From a virus: a DNA stretch of 49,912 bases. Each line of letters starts with the position of its first letter. The stretch's first letter is position 1. A model generated the notes under the pieces. It did no database searches. It saw only the letters and a program-made list of their open reading frames with translations, and was not told the origin of the DNA. This document shows, in pieces, positions 13,805 to 20,391 of this stretch. The stretch covers positions 1-49,912 of IMG/VR virus record IMGVR_UViG_3300020060_000012. One strand, given 5' to 3'. Made by a program: the position numbers and the translations under genes.

Positions 13805-13935
13805 AGGATGCGCCTGATGGTAACGCGCAGCGCGGAGCGCAGCAGGTCGGCCACTGTGGTGACATCGCGGGCCAGCAGCGTGAACACCATGCAGCCGTTC
13901 ACCGTGACCACATAGCAGTGTACGGGGCGCGTCAT
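13801..13935 (-). CDS. Small unrecognised protein (44 aa)
   Basis: 44 residues, MTRPVHCYVVTVNGCMVFTL and then LARDVTTVADLLRSALRVTIRRIL. It looks like a complete little beta-beta-alpha fold. The start overlaps the previous TGA and the stop overlaps the next ATG (both ATGA), so it fits exactly into the chain of coupled genes. Function unknown. Confidence 0.62.
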   Translation of the reverse strand: MTRPVHCYVVTVNGCMVFTLLARDVTTVADLLRSALRVTIRRIL

Positions 13936-14153
13936 GTCTTCAGCATCCAAGCGAACTTGGCCCATGCGGGGTCATTCTCGATACGCCAGCGCAACTGGTG
14001 GCGGCGTAGGTAGGCCAGCGGCACGAAGAGCCCTAGCGTGTGCAGGCAGGTGCGGCAGTTTACGTGGCCCACATCGAATTCAGCATAGTTGACCGTCAGC
14101 GGGCGCCCGCATGCCGTCTGCCGTGTCCCCTCACTGCGCCAGTGGACGGCCAT
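13932..14153 (-). CDS. Small protein with Cys/His residues (73 aa)
   Basis: From ATG 14153 the frame gives MAVHWRSEGTRQTACGRPLT, then VNYAEFDVGHVNCRTCLHTLG and a helical basic C-terminus. The ACGRPL...HVNCRTC pattern is a plausible single zinc site of the kind found in small phage proteins that read like MHWR...TACGR...VTCxxC. The start lies one base after the preceding TGA. The stop is coupled by ATGA to the next gene. Likely a nucleic-acid or protein binder; no family name can be given. Confidence 0.65.
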   Translation of the reverse strand: MAVHWRSEGTRQTACGRPLTVNYAEFDVGHVNCRTCLHTLGLFVPLAYLRRHQLRWRIENDPAWAKFAWMLKT

Positions 14154-14154
14154 G

Positions 14155-14406
14155 TCACAGCCTCCCCACGTGCTCTGCGAGCGCCGCAAAGCCCCGCTGT
14201 TGCCACACGCTGCCCTGGTCGGTGCAATCGGCGCCCACTAGCAGTTCATAGCCTAGCGTGTACGTGCGGAAGCTGTGCCCGTAGTTGATGCAGTATCGAG
14301 CCCACGCGCTGTTGGTGCTGCCGATGGGCGCCACCGATTTGCCGCGCGCCCTGGTGACCCGCAGCCCGTGTGTCAGCCGGTTGATGATGCTGGTGACGGT
14401 GCTCAT
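14155..14406 (-). CDS. Unrecognised protein (83 aa)
   Basis: 83 residues from ATG 14406, which overlaps the TGA of the upstream gene. The sequence MSTVTSIINRLTHGLRVTRA starts with a helix, then GKSVAPIGSTNSAWARYCINYG and a beta-rich segment ending WQQRGFAALAEHVGRL. No membrane segment or metal cluster. Its place in the tightly coupled leftward chain is the main support. Function unknown. Confidence 0.63.
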   Translation of the reverse strand: MSTVTSIINRLTHGLRVTRARGKSVAPIGSTNSAWARYCINYGHSFRTYTLGYELLVGADCTDQGSVWQQRGFAALAEHVGRL

Positions 14407-14780
14407 ATGCCACCGTAGCTGCCGCCTAAGCCAGGGCATTCATCGCTGCTGCAACGCCCTTGAGCGCGTAGAGCCCGCCCACATGCCAAGCAGCTACCGT
14501 GCGGGCGCCGCGTGTCAGCAGCCAGGGCCGGTATCGTGAGCACTTCGCCCTTACCATCATCGGTTGACATGATGCTGAAGCCAGCATGCACGGTGCCGTC
14601 CACACCCACCGCCTTGGCCAAGCGCCGTTTATGCCACCTGTCCATCGAGCGTGCCCCGGCTTGGTAGGCTTGCTCAAGGTAGTCTTGGGCGCCCTCATGC
14701 GTCCAATTGCGCACCGTGCGCCGGTTGGCTATGAGTTGCGCGGCGAACTGTTGCGCCCGCTTAATCATCAGTTTATTCAT
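14403..14780 (-). CDS. Unrecognised protein with C-terminal Cys cluster (125 aa)
   Basis: 125 residues. The N-terminal 60 residues are helical and basic (MNKLMIKRAQQFAAQLIANR, WHKRRLAKAVGVDG). A short beta segment follows. The C-terminus holds CLACGRALRAQGRCSSDECPG, four Cys that could bind one zinc ion. Coupled to both neighbours by ATGA. The helical basic part plus zinc end would suit a DNA-binding accessory factor; no known family is identified. Confidence 0.66.
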   Translation of the reverse strand: MNKLMIKRAQQFAAQLIANRRTVRNWTHEGAQDYLEQAYQAGARSMDRWHKRRLAKAVGVDGTVHAGFSIMSTDDGKGEVLTIPALAADTRRPHGSCLACGRALRAQGRCSSDECPGLGGSYGGI

Positions 14781-15073
14781 GTTGCGTTATCTCCTGTGTC
14801 AGTCAAAATATCTGCGTATCGCAGCAGGCCGCGCACCCCGATGGAGCCGCCAACGATGTCTTCCCACTCGATGCGCTTGCCATCATCAATGGAATGCACG
14901 CGCCCAATCCACTGGTGCCCGTAGGCGCCTGGCCCGCGCGGCTTGTAGGGAATGCGGATACGTTTGCCGGTGCGCATCGACACCATGTAGAGCCGGTCAC
15001 CCACACAGACCATCTGTGACCAGCCGCCCCACGTGCTAGGGCGTCGCTGGCCAATCAGGGTGTAGGTGTTCAC
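14777..15073 (-). CDS. Unrecognised beta-rich protein (98 aa)
   Basis: 98 residues rich in Trp, Gly and Tyr, MNTYTLIGQRRPSTWGGWSQ then DRLYMVSMRTGKRIRIPYKP. The predicted pattern is an all-beta small domain followed by a short helix (RGLLRYADILTDTGD). It couples to the large zinc/OB-like protein upstream (15070-15073) and to the gene downstream. I cannot place it in a family. Confidence 0.66.
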   Translation of the reverse strand: MNTYTLIGQRRPSTWGGWSQMVCVGDRLYMVSMRTGKRIRIPYKPRGPGAYGHQWIGRVHSIDDGKRIEWEDIVGGSIGVRGLLRYADILTDTGDNAT

Positions 15074-16062
15074 GCTGCAATCTCCTGTTGTGTGACGATG
15101 GCAGCCTTGGTGGGCCGCTTGAAGAAACCAAACTTGCTATCCTTATCGCTCACCGTGACACGCGCGTCAAGTTGCACCGTCACACCCTTCAGGTCGGCTG
15201 CCGCTTGCTCCATGCTGCGGTACTTAATGGGCGCGGTGTCATCCGGTGCGCGCTCCAAGTAGCCCACAGCACCATACAACTCGCGAGGCGCAGAGCCCCA
15301 CACCTTCCAACCTTCGGCCGTCTCTATGACAATCTTGATGGACTCCGGGCGCGGGAAGCTCTGCCCGTCCACCCATCCACCTTGGTCATACTTGGCGCTG
15401 ATAACGATACCTGCAATGGTGATGCGCTTGTCAGTGACCGGCACCGGCTTGCGCGCTGCGTCGCGGGCTTCACGTTCGGCTTCGAGATTGGGACGGTCTG
15501 CAATCTGCTTCAGGAGTTTGTGGGCGAATGCCTGTTGCTTCTCGCTCAACTCGCTGCCCCACCCAATGACCTTGCTGCACATGTCGCGCAACGTGACTTC
15601 GGGGAATTCTATGGAGCGGTTGGCCTTGTCCAAGTACATATCGAGCATGGCCAGCAGGCCCACTGTGGTCAGGTAGGCACGGGCCTTGGCCACGCGCTCC
15701 TGGTGCTTCTTCCATGTGTTTACCTGGTCGCGGAATCGCTTAAACGCCACCGGGTCACCCATGCGCAGCTTGCCAGCGCACGTATTGCCCACGCTGATAT
15801 AGGTGTTGGTGACAGCCGTGTGGAACGTTGCACCGTAGAGATACCGGGCGCCGCAGCAATCGCAGATGCCGGGCCACTTGTGACCCGCCACCGTGAAGCC
15901 GGGGTGCGCTTCCTGGTGCGCCAACAGGTTTTCGTGTTCGTCGGCCATCTCATTGCACAGCGCTTCCCATGCCTCTTCTGAGTGGCCAAGGTAGTGTTGG
16001 GACACGAACGTGAATTCAGCAGCGTTGATGACCGATGGGCGGAAGCCGTCTTTGCGTGCCAT
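15070..16062 (-). CDS. Phage protein with Cys cluster and OB-like C-terminal domain (330 aa)
   Basis: The largest leftward protein in this block, 330 residues. Residues about 66-95 hold CDCCGARYLYG...VGNTCAGKL, a CxxC-x-Cys zinc-type cluster. The middle is helical (about 115-200). The C-terminal third is beta-rich: KRITIAGIVISAKYDQGGW, EGWKVWGSAPRELYG, LKGVTVQLDARVTVSDKD, SKFGFFKRPTKA. The combination of zinc site plus a barrel-like domain ending in a FGFFKRP-type motif recalls proteins seen in many unrelated phages that may bind single-stranded nucleic acid. This is an impression, not an identification. The coding sequence contains a dyad-like site at 15155-15170. Confidence 0.72.
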   Translation of the reverse strand: MARKDGFRPSVINAAEFTFVSQHYLGHSEEAWEALCNEMADEHENLLAHQEAHPGFTVAGHKWPGICDCCGARYLYGATFHTAVTNTYISVGNTCAGKLRMGDPVAFKRFRDQVNTWKKHQERVAKARAYLTTVGLLAMLDMYLDKANRSIEFPEVTLRDMCSKVIGWGSELSEKQQAFAHKLLKQIADRPNLEAEREARDAARKPVPVTDKRITIAGIVISAKYDQGGWVDGQSFPRPESIKIVIETAEGWKVWGSAPRELYGAVGYLERAPDDTAPIKYRSMEQAAADLKGVTVQLDARVTVSDKDSKFGFFKRPTKAAIVTQQEIAA

Positions 16063-16065
16063 GTG

Positions 16066-16275
16066 CTAGTACTCTTCCGCCCACACGCGGCCTTCCGAGT
16101 CTTTCCAGATGGCGACGCACTTGCAGTCCCACGGCTCGCTGCCCTCGAAGGGCTTGTAATACTGGCCGGGCGTGGTGTCGGCAATCAGCAGGTATCCGTC
16201 AGCGGCATACGCGTCAATGCACTGCTGCAACGCGTTGTCTTGCGGGGTGTCTAAACCTTGAAACTCTTTTGCCAT
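16066..16275 (-). CDS. Small acidic protein (69 aa)
   Basis: From ATG 16275, selected because AGGGAG ends nine bases upstream. The sequence MAKEFQGLDTPQDNALQQCI then DAYAADGYLLIADTTPGQYY, PWDCKCVAIWKDSEGRVWAEEY has a helix followed by a beta hairpin pattern and a CKC pair. It is the first gene after dyad G and stops three bases before the ATG of the next gene. Function unknown. Confidence 0.66.
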   Translation of the reverse strand: MAKEFQGLDTPQDNALQQCIDAYAADGYLLIADTTPGQYYKPFEGSEPWDCKCVAIWKDSEGRVWAEEY

Positions 16276-16311
16276 CTCTGCGTACTCCCTGGTTGGTGAG
16301 CACATCTTGGA

Positions 16312-16326
16312 TGACAAGCGTGTCAA
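16312..16326. promoter_or_regulatory. Dyad operator G
   Basis: TGACAAGCGTGTCAA; on the reverse strand TTGACACGCTTGTCA followed by TCCAAGATG, a tail shared with copy I. It stands 37 bases ahead of the leftward start at 16275. Confidence 0.6.
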
Positions 16327-16341
16327 CTGCTGTGATCTACG

Positions 16342-16566
16342 TCACGTTTTAGCGTATCGGCTGCGCGTCCTGTCGAATTCGACCCACCCGCGGCGCTGGT
16401 ACTCCGGGGGCGTCTCCATGACGCGCTGTAAGCGCTGCTGCGCGGCGATGTCCGGGGGCGCGCCCATCCACTCGAAGGCGTAGTGGCGCTCCCACATGGC
16501 ATCGAGCGGCAGCCCTGTGCGGGGCTGGTTGAGCCCCCGGTGTAGGTCTGTCCACCCACCGCGCAT
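16342..16566 (-). CDS. Unrecognised protein (74 aa)
   Basis: From ATG 16566, which shares a base with the TGA of the preceding gene (TGATG). The frame reads MRGGWTDLHRGLNQPRTGLP then LDAMWERHYAFEWMGAPPDI and a helical C-terminus with Arg/Tyr. Three frames are open here; I chose this one because of the overlapping start and the balanced composition. Function unknown. Confidence 0.6.
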   Translation of the reverse strand: MRGGWTDLHRGLNQPRTGLPLDAMWERHYAFEWMGAPPDIAAQQRLQRVMETPPEYQRRGWVEFDRTRSRYAKT

Positions 16567-16730
16567 CACGCCACCTTGGCCCGCGGGATGTATGCCCGGC
16601 CGCCCTTGAAGGCCGCCCACGCCAGCTGTGTGGTGGCGCTGATGTAGGCGCCCTTGGTGTCCGTGTCCATGATGGTGTTGTCATAGGTGCCGGTGAACCA
16701 GCGTTCAAAGGCGCGTTGTAGTTCGCTCAT
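16566..16730 (-). CDS. Small helical protein (54 aa)
   Basis: 54 residues starting MSELQRAFERWFTGTYDNTI at ATG 16730, in the ATGA overlap with the preceding gene. The remainder is MDTDTKGAYISATTQLAWAA then FKGGRAYIPRAKVA. Proteins beginning with this kind of FExWF...AWxAF pattern are frequent among small phage orphans. The frame is open for 22 more codons upstream, but the overlap fixes the start. Function unknown. Confidence 0.66.
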   Translation of the reverse strand: MSELQRAFERWFTGTYDNTIMDTDTKGAYISATTQLAWAAFKGGRAYIPRAKVA

Positions 16731-16867
16731 GATGGCCACCCCATATTGCAAGGCCACATCGGCTGTGTGTCTCTGTAAGCCGTGTCCCAAACCCAATCCG
16801 GCACGATGTCCCCTATCACCATTTTACGCGGGGGCGTCGATACGTAGCCGCATGTGCAGCGGGTCAT
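16727..16867 (-). CDS. Small protein with CxC motif (46 aa)
   Basis: 46 residues from ATG 16867, overlapping the previous TGA. The sequence MTRCTCGYVSTPPRKMVIGD continues IVPDWVWDTAYRDTQPMWPCNMGWPS. Three Cys and a Trp-rich end suggest a compact, perhaps metal-stabilised peptide. Coupled on both sides by ATGA. Function unknown. Confidence 0.58.
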   Translation of the reverse strand: MTRCTCGYVSTPPRKMVIGDIVPDWVWDTAYRDTQPMWPCNMGWPS

Positions 16868-17037
16868 AGTTGCCACACTGCTGGCAGCACGGCCGCAGGG
16901 TTGAACGGATACCCGGCCGCGCGCTCCGCCTGCCAAGTCATGATGGCCCGCACGTCATCGCCCGTGTAGTCGCGTCGGGCTTCAGCGTGGGTGGACGCCA
17001 GTAGCCACTGCGTCAAGATGTGTTCGGCTTGATTCAT
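16864..17037 (-). CDS. Small helical protein (57 aa)
   Basis: 57 residues, MNQAEHILTQWLLASTHAEA then RRDYTGDDVRAIMTWQAERA and a Pro-rich end. Two predicted helices. The start ATG 17037 overlaps the TGA of the preceding gene; the stop overlaps the next start. No motif or family recognised. Confidence 0.62.
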   Translation of the reverse strand: MNQAEHILTQWLLASTHAEARRDYTGDDVRAIMTWQAERAAGYPFNPAAVLPAVWQL

Positions 17038-17414
17038 AGGGCATCCCACGTGCCGTTCGGTCGGTACAGAACGCAGGGCAACTCAGACTTGGTGGCAGCG
17101 TCGATGGCTGCCGCTTCTGTCTCGAATGCTTGGAACGCGCCCGTATCTTGTGTGAACACGTATTGCACCCACGGCTTGCCGCCCTTCTTCGCGGCAGCCA
17201 ATGCGCGCTTGACTATGCGGTCATCAGCAATGCCGCGGTTGTTATGCTGCGTGCGCGCCACCAGCTTGACGGTGCCGCGCTTGTCCGGGTCCGGTAGAAA
17301 GTAGCCCACATGCACCTGGCCGTTGGCCTCCTGCACGCGGTAGCGCAGCATCGGGGTGGCGGCTGATATCGCCGCGGGCTGGTTGATGGGGATGGGGTTG
17401 TTGGTGTCAGTCAT
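17034..17414 (-). CDS. Unrecognised soluble protein (126 aa)
   Basis: 126 residues with a disordered Pro/Ala-rich first 22 residues and a following alpha/beta domain (MLRYRVQEANGQVHVGYFLP, RGTVKLVARTQHNNRGI, ADDRIVKRALAAAKKGGKPW). The C-terminus is a separate strand-helix-strand element. Coupled by ATGA to both neighbours. Nothing catalytic is evident. Confidence 0.66.
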   Translation of the reverse strand: MTDTNNPIPINQPAAISAATPMLRYRVQEANGQVHVGYFLPDPDKRGTVKLVARTQHNNRGIADDRIVKRALAAAKKGGKPWVQYVFTQDTGAFQAFETEAAAIDAATKSELPCVLYRPNGTWDAL

Positions 17415-17965
17415 GTGGCCGGTGTCTCCATTAGTCTCAGAATTCGTTTACGCTTGGCGTTTAGCTTGCGCAAGGCCGTGGCCGCGCGCTTCGCTTTGGT
17501 CTGCCACCGTTTGATGGCCGCGTCAGTCTTGGCCAACTTGACGCTGTTGTCAACCTTACTGCGTCCCACTTTAGGCTTGGGCTGCATCCGCTCAATCAGG
17601 TTGTGTTTGACCACATAATGGGCCATCTGTGTTTCAAGCTGCGCGTGGCCACCGTCGTGGGGCCGGGCTGACGGGTGGCGCTTTCTGAATACGTAGTGGC
17701 TGGCATCGTGGATTAGCCGCCCCCATCCCTTGTGGTGGCTGCTGGTGGGCGTACTCGATGCCCACACCTGCCGCCCGCGGCTGCGGTAGTTGCTCCGTAT
17801 AGGGCGCCCGCCCCGGTTTTCGAGTACGCCCACGGGTATGTCGGCCGTGCCGCCGAAGGCCCGCACCAGGCGCTTGTATGCCTTCAGCGCGTCCACCTTG
17901 GTGATGGGTGGCAGGACTTGGGGCAGCATGAGCGCCACCCCGGTGTAGCGTGGGTCATTGTTCAT
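17411..17965 (-). CDS. Phage protein with HDxSH/HDGGH histidine motifs (184 aa)
   Basis: 184 residues. The central part reads GWGRLIHDASHYVFRKRHPS followed by ARPHDGGHAQLETQMAHYV. Closely spaced His residues of the form HDASH, RPHDGGH and AH give several possible metal ligands. The pattern resembles a motif in other phage hypothetical proteins but lacks a Glu in the HExxH position, so I do not call it a protease. The C-terminal 50 residues are a Lys/Arg-rich helix (IKRWQTKAKRAATALRKLNA), probably nucleic-acid binding. Coupled to neighbours on both sides. Confidence 0.68.
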   Translation of the reverse strand: MNNDPRYTGVALMLPQVLPPITKVDALKAYKRLVRAFGGTADIPVGVLENRGGRPIRSNYRSRGRQVWASSTPTSSHHKGWGRLIHDASHYVFRKRHPSARPHDGGHAQLETQMAHYVVKHNLIERMQPKPKVGRSKVDNSVKLAKTDAAIKRWQTKAKRAATALRKLNAKRKRILRLMETPAT

Positions 17966-18180
17966 GTGCCCACCTTAGCCGCAGCCTCGCGTGCGGCCTT
18001 GCGAGCCGCGCTGGCGTCCATCTTGGCCAGGAGTGCCACACACCGGACACAGCGGCGATGATTGGCCATGCCGTAGGCGCGGAATTCGTCAATCTTGATG
18101 TACATATGCGCAGTCTGGCGTTTACAGGCCACGGCGCCGTTCAGGTTTAAGTGCCAAATCCCTTGATTGTTCGCTGCCAT
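17962..18180 (-). CDS. Small protein with CVRC motif (72 aa)
   Basis: First gene behind dyad H. ATG 18180 is preferred over the in-frame ATG 18186 because AGGGAG ends nine bases before it. The sequence MAANNQGIWHLNLNGAVACK includes HRRCVRCVALLA, and with an earlier Cys and His could form a zinc site. The C-terminal helix is Ala/Arg/Lys-rich. It starts a chain of coupled leftward genes extending to 16342. Function unknown. Confidence 0.64.
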   Translation of the reverse strand: MAANNQGIWHLNLNGAVACKRQTAHMYIKIDEFRAYGMANHRRCVRCVALLAKMDASAARKAAREAAAKVGT

Positions 18181-18218
18181 CTTCATCTACTCCCTGGTGG
18201 TTGGTGTACGTATCTTGG

Positions 18219-18246
18219 ATGATAGCTAGGTTGACAAGCGTGTCAC
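18219..18246 (-). promoter_or_regulatory. Dyad operator H with promoter
   Basis: On the reverse strand GTGACACGCTTGTCAA (18246-18231) supplies GTGACA as -35, and TATCAT (18224-18219) follows at 16 bases as a good -10. This is the clearest case in which the dyad overlaps a promoter. It precedes the gene at 18180. Confidence 0.65.
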
Positions 18247-18249
18247 AGT

Positions 18250-18483
18250 TCACACTTTCGTACACTTGTGAACTTTCCAGCCGTATACCTTGGTGATGGT
18301 CAAGGGGTCATCGCAAGCGCTGCGCTCGCGTTCATCGAACAGCGCGGATTCAAAAGCCGCTGCTACTGTGTGAAACTCTTCACCCCGCACCCGCAGGCCT
18401 TCCACATCGGTGGCCGCGCTGCATGCTGCGGAGTGGCAAGTCTGGCTGCAAGTGTTCGGGTTGAAAACGATTACGTAGCGCAT
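18250..18483 (-). CDS. Small Cys-containing protein (77 aa)
   Basis: 77 residues from ATG 18483, MRYVIVFNPNTCSQTCHSAA then CSAATDVEGLRVRGEEFHTV. Three Cys in a CxxxC-x4-C pattern near the start could form a metal site; the rest is alpha/beta. No ribosome-binding site is visible, and dyad I lies only 16 bases upstream, so translation may begin close to the 5' end of the message. ATG 18492 is in frame as an alternative. Function unknown. Confidence 0.58.
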   Translation of the reverse strand: MRYVIVFNPNTCSQTCHSAACSAATDVEGLRVRGEEFHTVAAAFESALFDERERSACDDPLTITKVYGWKVHKCTKV

Positions 18484-18498
18484 GGGCAGCATCTTGGA

Positions 18499-18513
18499 TG
18501 ACACACGTGTCAA
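18499..18513. promoter_or_regulatory. Dyad operator I
   Basis: TGACACACGTGTCAA; on the reverse strand TTGACACGTGTGTCATCCAA, with the same TCATCCAAGATG tail as copy G. It precedes the leftward gene at 18483. GTGACG recurs 14 bases to its right. Confidence 0.6.
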
Positions 18514-18705
18514 TGTATGCCAACTGCGTCACAGTTTCAACACAGCACCACTTATTCATAACTGGTGCGCTTATTGCCCAACCCGCCATCACACCATAAA
18601 AATTTGCAGGATTCCTAGTGCTGTGTCACAGTTCCGCAGTACACCCCGGTTAACGGCTCTGCATGGCGCATCCGTCCGGGGTAATTTAACGGAGCTTGGG
18701 AAACC

Positions 18706-20370
18706 ATGGCCGCTGCAATACTTCTCCCCCCGCTTGACTTCAAAAACCCCGACTACCAGCCCATATGGCTTGAGCGCATCGAGCGCCTGAAGTGGCTGCG
18801 CGCGGCGCCTGACCGCTTTACGGCCGTTCGGGCCTACTACAAAGACCACGTGGCTGACTTCATCAGCGATTGGGCCGTTACAGTTGACCCCCGTGTCAGT
18901 GGTAAGGGCCGCAACCCCATCATGCCCATGGTGCTGATGCCTAAGCAGGTTGAATTGGTTGAATGGATAATTGGTCTGTGGCAATCGAGCGAGCCCGGGG
19001 TATTGGTAAAAGCGCGCGACGTGGGTGCATCATGGATAGCGTTTGCTGCCGCGTGTGGACTGTGCATCTTCCACAAAAATATGATGGTAGGTTTTGGCAG
19101 CGCTACCGAAGACAAGCTAGACAGCACCAAAAACCCGGACACTCTATTTTTTAAGGGGCGCATGTTCCTTGAGAACTTGCCCGAAGAATTCCGCGGCGGG
19201 TGGACCGTGGAGAAATGCAGCAGCCATAAAATGCTGACCTTCCCGCAGACTGCCAGCAGTATCACCGGGGACGCGGGTGACCGCATGGGCCGCGGTGGCC
19301 GCAAGGCTATCTTCTTCGTGGACGAAGCCGCGCACTTAATGCAGCCCGCTATTGTAGACGCGGCCGTGTCCGCATCCACTGATTGCCGCATAGACATGTC
19401 ATCGGTGCCCGGCCAGGCCAACCCCTTTGCGGAGAAGGCCCGACGCTATGCGGGCACCAAGCACCGTTTTGACTTTGATTGGTTCGATGACTTGCGCAAA
19501 GATGAAGTATGGTTGGAAAAGAAGCGCTTTGAGTTGGACCCCATCACGTTCAACCAAGAAGTGATGAAACAATTTGATGCGTCGATGGAAGGCATAGTTA
19601 TCCCGTACAACTACGTGCAGGCAGCAGTTGACGCGCATATCAAGTTGGGGTGGACCGTCAACGGTGTGAAGCTGGCCGGGCTCGATATTGCAGACCGCGG
19701 CAAGGATAAGAATGCCCTGGCCGTGCGCCACGGTATCGTCATCCGGTACGCCGAGATGTGGACCGGCAAAGACTCGGACCTATATGAAACAGCGGAAAAA
19801 GCGTTTGCCCTGTGCGACGAGTACGAAATGCCAGAATTTGCGTATGACGGTGACGGCATGGGCGTTGGCATCCGTGGAGACGCACGCAAGATAAACGAAG
19901 GCCGCAAAGCCAAACGCATGCGCACGGTGCGGGCCACGATGTACCGCGGCAGCGCGTCCCCTGTGGACCCGGAGTCCATCGCGCCTGGCACGGACCGCAC
20001 CAACGAAGATTATTATAAAAACCTGAAGGCCCAAGCGTGGTTTACCGCTCGCTGGCGCTTCCGCAATACCTGGCTGCTGGTGGAGACGGCCGCGGGCCGC
20101 GGCGACCCGTCCATGCCGCTGCCGAAGGTCGAAGACTGCATCAGCCTATCCAGCGGTTACAAGGATTTTGAGCGCTTGAAATCGGAGCTATCACAGGCCC
20201 AATACAAGCAAGACAACGCGGGCAAAATGCTGATAGACAAGGCCCCCATTGACAAGGGTGCCCTGTCGCCCAACCTGGCTGATGCCGTGATAATCGCCAT
20301 GGCCCCGCGCGTCGGGCGCCTGGTCATCACAGATGACATACTAGCGGCCACAGGTGGACGCACCCGGTAG
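18706..20370 (+). CDS. terL: Terminase large subunit
   Basis: 554 residues, the ATP-driven packaging motor with a C-terminal nuclease. The ATPase domain has a Walker A-like VLVKARDVGASW (about residue 100) and Walker B IFFVDEAAH (about 202-210). The nuclease domain has LDIADRGKDKNALAVRHG (about 325-342), FAYDGDGMGVG (about 382) and LADAVIIAM (about 530), which carry its acidic metal ligands. It opens the long rightward late region; the 190 bases before it contain no gene and presumably the late promoter. Its partner, the small subunit, is 6.3 kb upstream. Confidence 0.92.
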   Translation: MAAAILLPPLDFKNPDYQPIWLERIERLKWLRAAPDRFTAVRAYYKDHVADFISDWAVTVDPRVSGKGRNPIMPMVLMPKQVELVEWIIGLWQSSEPGVLVKARDVGASWIAFAAACGLCIFHKNMMVGFGSATEDKLDSTKNPDTLFFKGRMFLENLPEEFRGGWTVEKCSSHKMLTFPQTASSITGDAGDRMGRGGRKAIFFVDEAAHLMQPAIVDAAVSASTDCRIDMSSVPGQANPFAEKARRYAGTKHRFDFDWFDDLRKDEVWLEKKRFELDPITFNQEVMKQFDASMEGIVIPYNYVQAAVDAHIKLGWTVNGVKLAGLDIADRGKDKNALAVRHGIVIRYAEMWTGKDSDLYETAEKAFALCDEYEMPEFAYDGDGMGVGIRGDARKINEGRKAKRMRTVRATMYRGSASPVDPESIAPGTDRTNEDYYKNLKAQAWFTARWRFRNTWLLVETAAGRGDPSMPLPKVEDCISLSSGYKDFERLKSELSQAQYKQDNAGKMLIDKAPIDKGALSPNLADAVIIAMAPRVGRLVITDDILAATGGRTR

Positions 20371-20391
20371 CCCGGTGGCATACTCCCCGAT

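Noticed and set aside
15088-15981. Rightward open frame opposite the 330-aa zinc protein
   Set aside because: It lies wholly inside a supported leftward gene, lacks a start signal, and no rightward promoter is near.
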